A DNA stretch of 52,731 nt from Antribacter soli (GTDB taxonomy: Bacteria > Actinomycetota > Actinomycetes > Actinomycetales > Cellulomonadaceae): positions 1 through 52,731 of the forward strand of contig NZ_JAKGSG010000028.1 of assembly GCF_021568775.1 (NCBI RefSeq), read 5' to 3'. Each line of letters begins with the position of its first letter. The first letter of the stretch is position 1. The notes beneath the pieces were generated by a model, which was given only the letters and a program-made list of their open reading frames with translations, had not been told where the DNA came from and made no database searches. The position numbers and the translations under genes were made by a program. Positions 48,424 to 52,731 of this stretch are shown here, in pieces.

Positions 48424-48431
48424 GACGGACC

Positions 48432-48437
48432 ATCCTA
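48432..48437 (-). promoter_or_regulatory. Putative -10 element of trmI (leaderless)
   Basis: TAGGAT on the minus strand ends 8 nt before the GTG at 48423. A 13-base direct repeat (GCGCCGCAGATCG at 48451-48463 and 48465-48477) lies just upstream. Confidence 0.42.
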
Positions 48438-48495
48438 CCGGCGGGGCCCTGCGCCGCAGATCGCGCGCCGCAGATCGTCCGCCGCGGAGCGAGGG

Positions 48496-49689
48496 TCAGC
48501 GGCCCCCGCGCAGGGCACGCGCGACGGCGGTGAGGTCGAGCACCCCGGTGACCCGTCCGCCGTCGGTCACGGGGACGAGGCGCGCCCCGCCGGAGGTGGC
48601 GGCCAGGCGGGCGAGCATCGCCTGGCCGGACAGGCCGGCGTCGACCGCCGAGCCCGGCACGAACGGCACCGCGACGGCGTCGACGGTCGTGCGGACCGCG
48701 GCCTCCGCGGGCACCCGCGCCGCCGCGTCGGGGTCCACCACGGCGAGCGGAACGCCGTCGGCCCCGGTCACCACGACCATCGTGCCCGACCCCGCACCGG
48801 TCGTCTCGGCCGCGACCGTCGCCGCTGCGACGGTCGCCCCGAGCGGCACGGTGACCGCGGGGACCGCGAGGCTCGCGACGCTCAGGCCGCCCACGACCGC
48901 ACGACGGCGGCCGTTCGCGATGGCCGCCCCGGCCCCGGACCACAGGAAGGCGGCGAGGAGCGCCGACCACAGGACCGTCGTCAGGCCCGGCGAACGACCT
49001 TCCAGGTAGGGCCAGAGGATCGCCCAGACCAGGACGCCCACCGCGACGACACGGCCGGCCCAGCCCGCGACGACGGTCCCGCGACCCCGGTTGCCCGTCA
49101 CGGCCCAGACCGCCGACTCCAGGATCTGGCCGCCGTCCAGCGGCAGGCCCGGCAGCAGGTTGAAGACGCCGACGAAGGCGTTCGACAGCGCGGCCGCATA
49201 GAGCAGGAGGGTCGGGACGGTCAGCACCGGCTGCGCCTGGTAGGCCAGCCAGAAGCCGGCCGCGAGCACGAGATTCGTCACGGGGCCGACGACGGCGACG
49301 ATGAACCCGTCGAACGGGCGGGCGAGGCCGCCGGTGTAGGCCGTGTGACCGCCCCACAAGGTGACGGCGAGCTCGGTGACCTGCTGACCGCGCGCCCGCG
49401 CGACCAGGGCGTGGGCGGCCTCGTGCAGGAAGACGGAGCCGAACAGCAGCAGGACGAACGCGAAGGCGACGACGTACACGCCCGCGCCGAGGTGCGGGGC
49501 CGCGGACTGCACGTTCGGGGCGAACAGCAGGGTCAGCACGAACGCCGCGAGGAACCACGAGGGAGTGATGACCACCGGCGCGCCGGCCACCCGCCCGACC
49601 ACCCAGCCCTTCGAGCGGGCCGGCGCCGGTGCGGGCTGCCGGGCCGGCTGCGCGGCGGCCGGCTGGACGTGCTCTTGCTCGGGGGTCAC
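48496..49689 (-). CDS. Site-2 protease family (M50) membrane peptidase
   Basis: A 397-residue intramembrane zinc protease. After a Pro/Ala/Gln-rich head come about six helices. The zinc motif is HEAAH (89-93: His89, Glu90, His93) in LHEAAHALVARARG, and the third ligand is Asp185 in LLPGLPLDGGQIL. The C-terminal ~110 residues resemble a degenerate CBS pair (VDPDAAARVPAEAAV, LVPVTDGGRVTGVLDLTAVA). It may cleave a membrane-anchored regulator, but no sigma/anti-sigma gene is close by. The GTG has TAGCCT 6 nt upstream. Divergent from the RecB-type gene, 69 bases apart. Confidence 0.9.
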   Translation of the reverse strand: MTPEQEHVQPAAAQPARQPAPAPARSKGWVVGRVAGAPVVITPSWFLAAFVLTLLFAPNVQSAAPHLGAGVYVVAFAFVLLLFGSVFLHEAAHALVARARGQQVTELAVTLWGGHTAYTGGLARPFDGFIVAVVGPVTNLVLAAGFWLAYQAQPVLTVPTLLLYAAALSNAFVGVFNLLPGLPLDGGQILESAVWAVTGNRGRGTVVAGWAGRVVAVGVLVWAILWPYLEGRSPGLTTVLWSALLAAFLWSGAGAAIANGRRRAVVGGLSVASLAVPAVTVPLGATVAAATVAAETTGAGSGTMVVVTGADGVPLAVVDPDAAARVPAEAAVRTTVDAVAVPFVPGSAVDAGLSGQAMLARLAATSGGARLVPVTDGGRVTGVLDLTAVARALRGGR

Positions 49690-49695
49690 GCGCCC

Positions 49696-49701
49696 AGGCT
49701 A
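49696..49701 (-). promoter_or_regulatory. Putative -10 element of the M50 gene (leaderless)
   Basis: TAGCCT on the minus strand ends 6 nt before the GTG at 49689. Confidence 0.42.
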
Positions 49702-49745
49702 GGGCACGCTGTGGAGAACTCCCCGGTCGTGTCGGTGTCGGGTCG

Positions 49746-49751
49746 TAGGGT
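49746..49751 (+). promoter_or_regulatory. Putative -10 element of the RecB-type nuclease gene (leaderless)
   Basis: TAGGGT ends 7 nt before the ATG at 49759. Confidence 0.45.
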
Positions 49752-49758
49752 GGCGGGC

Positions 49759-50703
49759 ATGACGATCACCGCGGACGGCACCATCCAGAGTGCCGCCGAG
49801 AGCGCCGCCGAGGCGGCCGCCAAGGACACCCCGGCCGAGGGCGCCGCCGGGACGGTCATGGCGCCCTCCCGCCCGCCCGCGCTCTCGCCGTCGCGCGCGA
49901 ACGACTACATGCAGTGCCCCCTGCTGTTCCGGTTCCGCACGGTCGACCGGCTGCCGGAGCCGCCGAGCGCCGCGGCCGCGCGCGGCACGCTGGTGCACTC
50001 GGTGCTCGAGCGCCTCTTCGACGCCCCGCTGGGTGAGCGGACGCTCGCCGCCGCGCACGCGCTCGTGCCCGGCGAGTGGGACCGGCTCCTGGAGGCCGAC
50101 CCGAAGTACGCGCAGCTCTTCACCGGCGGGGTCGGCCCGGACGGGCAGGACCGGGACGGCTGGCTCGCCCAGGCCGGCGCGCTGCTCGGGACGTACTTCA
50201 CGCTGGAGGACCCGAACCGCCTCGAGCCCCGCGATCGCGAGCTGCTGGTGGAGACGCGGCTGGAGGACGGGCCGCTGCTGCGCGGGATCGTGGACCGCCT
50301 CGACGTCGCGCCCGACGGCGCGGTGCGGGTGGTCGACTACAAGACGGGCAAGGCCCCCCGGCCGGGCTACGAGGGCTCGGCGCTGTTCCAGATGCGGTTC
50401 TACGCCCTGGTCCTCTGGCGCGAGCGCGGGGTGCTGCCGAAGATGCTGCAGCTCGTGTACCTGGGCGACGGCCAGGTGCTGCGCGGGGAGCCCACCGAGG
50501 AGCACCTGCGGCAGACGGAGCAGAAGGTCCGCACCGTCTGGTCCGCGATCGAGAAGTCGGCGCGCACAGGCACGTGGCCCACGCGCAGGAGCAAGCTGTG
50601 CGGGTGGTGCGCCCACCAGGCGATGTGCCCGGAGTTCGGCGGCACTCCCCCGGAGATCCCCGAGGGCGCGGTGCGGCTGCGGCTGGGGATCGACGCAGGC
50701 TGA
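49759..50703 (+). CDS. RecB family exonuclease with Fe-S cluster, PD-(D/E)XK
   Basis: A 314-residue stand-alone nuclease of the RecB/Cas4/AddB type. Motifs run in order: Cys53 (DYMQCPLLFRFR), His in RGTLVHSVLERL, Asp in LRGIVDRLDV, VVDYKTGK, and FQMRFY (QxxxY). Three more Cys (281, 284, 290 in LCGWCAHQAMCPEF) complete the four-Cys 4Fe-4S set. No helicase domain is present. Likely acts in DNA repair, perhaps with a separate helicase. It is a usual member of the actinobacterial proteasome neighbourhood, but a functional tie is not known to me. N-terminal ~35 residues are Ala-rich. Confidence 0.9.
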   Translation: MTITADGTIQSAAESAAEAAAKDTPAEGAAGTVMAPSRPPALSPSRANDYMQCPLLFRFRTVDRLPEPPSAAAARGTLVHSVLERLFDAPLGERTLAAAHALVPGEWDRLLEADPKYAQLFTGGVGPDGQDRDGWLAQAGALLGTYFTLEDPNRLEPRDRELLVETRLEDGPLLRGIVDRLDVAPDGAVRVVDYKTGKAPRPGYEGSALFQMRFYALVLWRERGVLPKMLQLVYLGDGQVLRGEPTEEHLRQTEQKVRTVWSAIEKSARTGTWPTRRSKLCGWCAHQAMCPEFGGTPPEIPEGAVRLRLGIDAG

Positions 50704-50719
50704 GCTCGGCGGGCATGCG

Positions 50720-50735
50720 GCCGCCATGTGGCGGC
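50720..50735. terminator. Small hairpin between convergent genes
   Basis: GCCGCC (50720-50725) pairs with GGCGGC (50730-50735) around ATGT, in the 55-base gap between two convergent genes. Confidence 0.4.
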
Positions 50736-50758
50736 TAGCGCGCAGCGGCCGCCGGGCG

Positions 50759-51451
50759 TCAGACCCCGGCCGGGTCCCCGATCAGGTCGATCACCTCGCC
50801 GGACGCGAGGCGCCCCAGCGTGTCGACGTCGACCTGGGTGAGCGAGCGCGCCCGGCTGAGCCCGGGCCGGGCCTCGACCGGCACCACGGCCTCGACGCCG
50901 AGCACGTGCGCCCCGGACGCGAGAGCGGATGTGATGCCCACGGGCGAGTCCTCGATCGCGAGGCAGTCCTCGGCCGCGACGCCCAGGCGGTCGGCAGCCG
51001 TGAGGTACGGCTCCGGGTGCGGCTTGCCGTGGGTCACCTCGTCGCCGGTGACGAGCAGGGCGAACGTGTCCTCCGGCGCGCCCGCGGCCACCGCCTCGGC
51101 CTGGCTGCGGTAGGACATTGTGACGATCGCGCACGGCACCCCGGCGTCGGACAGGTCGCGGAGCAGGTCGAGCACGCCCGGCCGCCACGGCACCTCCTCG
51201 CGGAGCTGGGCGTTCACCCGGTCGACGAGCCAGTCGACGATCTCGGCCGGCTCCATCGGCACGCCGGCGGCCTGAAGCCGTGCGCCCGTGACGAGGAGCG
51301 TCTGCCCGACCACGCCGAGGGCGTCCTCGTGCGTCCACGTCCCGCCGTGCAGCGTCACGAGCTCGTGCTCCGCGCGCATCCAGTACGGCTCGGTGTCGAC
51401 CAGGGTGCCGTCCATGTCCCACAGGACGGCCTTGGGCAGAGTGCCATTCAC
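50759..51451 (-). CDS. HAD family hydrolase, beta-phosphoglucomutase-like
   Basis: A 230-residue haloacid dehalogenase superfamily phosphatase or phosphomutase. Motif I is LWDMDGTLVDTE (Asp12, Asp14), motif II IVTMSYRS, motif III GKPHPEPYL with Lys, and motif IV AIEDSPVGI. A helical cap lies after motif I (~16-85). Likely substrate is a small sugar phosphate. The GTG start has TAGGCT 7 nt upstream. Divergent from PAC2 across a 277-base region that carries short tandem repeats. Confidence 0.9.
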   Translation of the reverse strand: MNGTLPKAVLWDMDGTLVDTEPYWMRAEHELVTLHGGTWTHEDALGVVGQTLLVTGARLQAAGVPMEPAEIVDWLVDRVNAQLREEVPWRPGVLDLLRDLSDAGVPCAIVTMSYRSQAEAVAAGAPEDTFALLVTGDEVTHGKPHPEPYLTAADRLGVAAEDCLAIEDSPVGITSALASGAHVLGVEAVVPVEARPGLSRARSLTQVDVDTLGRLASGEVIDLIGDPAGV

Positions 51452-51458
51452 GGGCGGC

Positions 51459-51464
51459 AGCCTA
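51459..51464 (-). promoter_or_regulatory. Putative -10 element of the HAD gene (leaderless)
   Basis: TAGGCT on the minus strand ends 7 nt before the GTG at 51451. Confidence 0.45.
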
Positions 51465-51474
51465 ACCCGCGCCC

Positions 51475-51550
51475 GTGACGGCCCGGTGATCGCCCGATGA
51501 CGGCCCCGTGACGGTCCGGCGACGGGCGGACGGCGGGCGGACGGCGGGCA
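51475..51550. repeat. Degenerate 11-bp tandem repeat, about seven units
   Basis: Units start at 51475 (GTGACGGCCCG), 51486 (GTGATCGCCCG), 51497 (ATGACGGCCCC), 51508 (GTGACGGTCCG), 51519 (10 bases), 51529 (GACGGCGGGCG) and 51540 (GACGGCGGGCA). The first four fit a RTGAYSGYCCS-like unit and the last two form a GACGGCGGGC unit. It fills the region just upstream of the HAD gene's -10. The rest of the gap up to 51716 has no gene; it holds an inverted repeat GTGG-n8-CCAC at 51581-51596. Confidence 0.65.
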
Positions 51551-51716
51551 GGCCGACCCTGTTGACGACGCCTCAGCAGCGTGGCACCGCTACCACACGG
51601 CCCCGGCTCAGCACCCGGCACCGTGCCCGGTCATGGAACGCCGAGCACCCGCCCGGCAGGACGGCGAGCGTGATCCGCTCGGGGTGAAACGTCCCGCCGT
51701 GGGTTCCAGCACACCC

Positions 51717-51722
51717 TAGGCT
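51717..51722 (+). promoter_or_regulatory. Putative -10 element of the PAC2 gene (leaderless)
   Basis: TAGGCT ends 6 nt before the ATG at 51729. Confidence 0.48.
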
Positions 51723-51728
51723 GGGCAG

Positions 51729-52640
51729 ATGACCGACTCGAGCTCCGGGACGAACCCGCGCGACGAGGGACGCCGCACCGCCCGCCAGACCGTCATGATC
51801 GCGGCGTTCGAAGGCTGGAACGACGCCGGCGGGGCGGCCACGGCCGCGCTGTCCCACCTGGCCGACGTGTGGTCCGCCGAGCACCTGCGCGACCTGGATC
51901 CGGAGGAGTACCACGACTTCCAGGTCAACCGCCCCCAGGTCGGCCTCGGCGACGACGGGGAACGCACGATCACGTGGCCCACGACGTCCGTGTCGGTGGC
52001 CCGCCTGGCCGAGCGCACGGTCGTGCTGGTGCACGGCATCGAGCCGTCGATGCGCTGGCGCCGGTACTGCGACGAGCTCCTGACCATCGCGGCCGAGCTC
52101 GACGTGCGCACCGTCGTCACCCTCGGCGCGCTGCTGGCGGACGTCCCGCACACCCGCCCGATCCCGATGACGGCCACCTCGGAGAGCGTGGGCCTCCAGT
52201 CCGTCCTCGACGTCGAGCCCAACACCTACCAGGGGCCCACGGGGATCGTCGGGGTGCTGCAGCACGAGGCCGCGAGCCGCGGCCTGCAGTCGGTGTCCCT
52301 CTGGGCGGCCGTGCCGCACTACGTCGCGAACCCGCCCTCGCCGAAGGCGACGCTCGCGATCCTCACGCGGATCGAGGAGCTGCTCAGCGAGCCGGTCCCG
52401 CTCCACGACCTGCCCGACGACGCAGTGGCCTGGCAGCACGGGGTCGACGAGCTCGCCGCCGACGACCAGGAGATCGCCGAGTACGTCCAGCAGCTCGAGG
52501 AGGCGAAGGACACCGCCGAGCTGCCGGAGGCGTCGGGCGACGCGATCGCGCGCGAGTTCGAGCGCTACCTGCGCCGTCGCGACATCAACGGCGGGGGCAC
52601 CAGCGGCCCGGGGCCGGACAAGGGCCCCGACAAGTCCTGA
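51729..52640 (+). CDS. PAC2 family protein
   Basis: A 303-residue protein of the PAC2 family, named for a eukaryotic proteasome-assembly chaperone. The core runs ~20-250 and includes MIAAFEGWNDAGGAATAAL near the start, VVLVHGIEPSMRWRRYCDEL, VVTLGALLADVPHTRPI and SLWAAVPHYVANPPSPKATL. The C-terminal ~55 residues are charged and Gly/Pro-rich. It lies in the proteasome neighbourhood, which makes a role in PrcA/PrcB assembly an attractive guess, though bacterial PAC2 members have no such function proven to my knowledge. Start ATG follows TAGGCT by 6 nt. Confidence 0.9.
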   Translation: MTDSSSGTNPRDEGRRTARQTVMIAAFEGWNDAGGAATAALSHLADVWSAEHLRDLDPEEYHDFQVNRPQVGLGDDGERTITWPTTSVSVARLAERTVVLVHGIEPSMRWRRYCDELLTIAAELDVRTVVTLGALLADVPHTRPIPMTATSESVGLQSVLDVEPNTYQGPTGIVGVLQHEAASRGLQSVSLWAAVPHYVANPPSPKATLAILTRIEELLSEPVPLHDLPDDAVAWQHGVDELAADDQEIAEYVQQLEEAKDTAELPEASGDAIAREFERYLRRRDINGGGTSGPGPDKGPDKS

Positions 52641-52731
52641 GGCACCGCCCGTCTCGGCCGAGGTGGGGGGGGGGGGCCGCCCCCCCCCCCCCCCCCGCGG
52701 CGGGTCAGACGCCGCCGGGCGCGACCCCCCC
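52641..52731. other. Window edge with G and C homopolymers, no gene seen
   Basis: After the PAC2 stop there are 91 bases with a run of 12 G (52665-52676) and of 17 C (52680-52696). No feature can be supported. The base composition looks like a sequencing or assembly artefact at a contig end. Confidence 0.5.

Noticed and set aside
1-52731. Insertion sequence, prophage or integrated element
   Set aside because: No transposase, integrase, terminal inverted repeats or target duplications were recognised. The tRNA is not followed by an integrase or a repeated tRNA 3' end.

Overview
This window is a compact, very GC-rich, almost fully coding stretch of an actinobacterial chromosome. Gene content and order (rpsA, polA, an ANTAR response regulator, pyk, gltBD, lgt, trp genes, hisI/hisF, then a complete Pup-proteasome locus) point to the order Micrococcales. 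The Cellulomonadaceae/Promicromonosporaceae are my best guess, inferred from gene order and protein style rather than from a database search. I annotate 42 protein genes and one tRNA. No gene-free stretch exceeds 300 bases. Both ends carry long C or G homopolymer runs that look like assembly-edge artefacts.

Region by region. 1-3.5 kb: a MarR regulator divergent from a one-piece ABC exporter, then a Nudix hydrolase. 3.5-5 kb: ribosomal protein S1. 5.3-10.9 kb: a peptide/nickel-type ABC importer operon on the minus strand (binding lipoprotein, two permeases, fused double ATPase). 11.2-17 kb: methyltransferase, DNA polymerase I, hot-dog thioesterase, a 90-bp tandem repeat, GNAT acetyltransferase, PdtaR-like antiterminator regulator and an unusual tRNA-Leu(CAA). 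17.3-33.4 kb, all minus strand: hisI-trpE-membrane proteins-trpC-trpB-trpA-lgt-gltB-gltD-pyk, a long chain linking tryptophan and histidine synthesis, lipoprotein modification, glutamate synthesis and glycolysis. 33.5-38.1 kb: a methyltransferase and a heterodimeric ABC exporter sitting between hisI and hisF. 38.2-39.9 kb: hisF and a tandem-FKBP lipoprotein.

39.9-47 kb holds the Pup-proteasome system: mpa/arc, dop, pup, prcB, prcA and pafA, all on the minus strand. Dop deamidates the C-terminal Gln of Pup, PafA ligates Pup to substrate lysines, Mpa unfolds pupylated proteins, and the PrcA/PrcB barrel degrades them. It is followed by the usual neighbours: TrmI tRNA methyltransferase, an M50 membrane protease, an Fe-S RecB-type nuclease, a HAD phosphatase and a PAC2 family protein.

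I did not find a clearly new defence system or mobile element. The most interesting signals are: a tRNA-Leu(CAA) with a short class-I variable loop; about a dozen genes with a TAnnnT hexamer 6-8 nt before the start codon, which implies leaderless mRNAs; a Gly/Ala-rich insertion plus acidic tail in PrcA and an enlarged loop in Dop; an ABC exporter pair with one degenerate ATPase site lodged between hisF and hisI; the 90-bp tandem repeat after the thioesterase; and a helically spaced 11-bp repeat upstream of the PAC2 gene.
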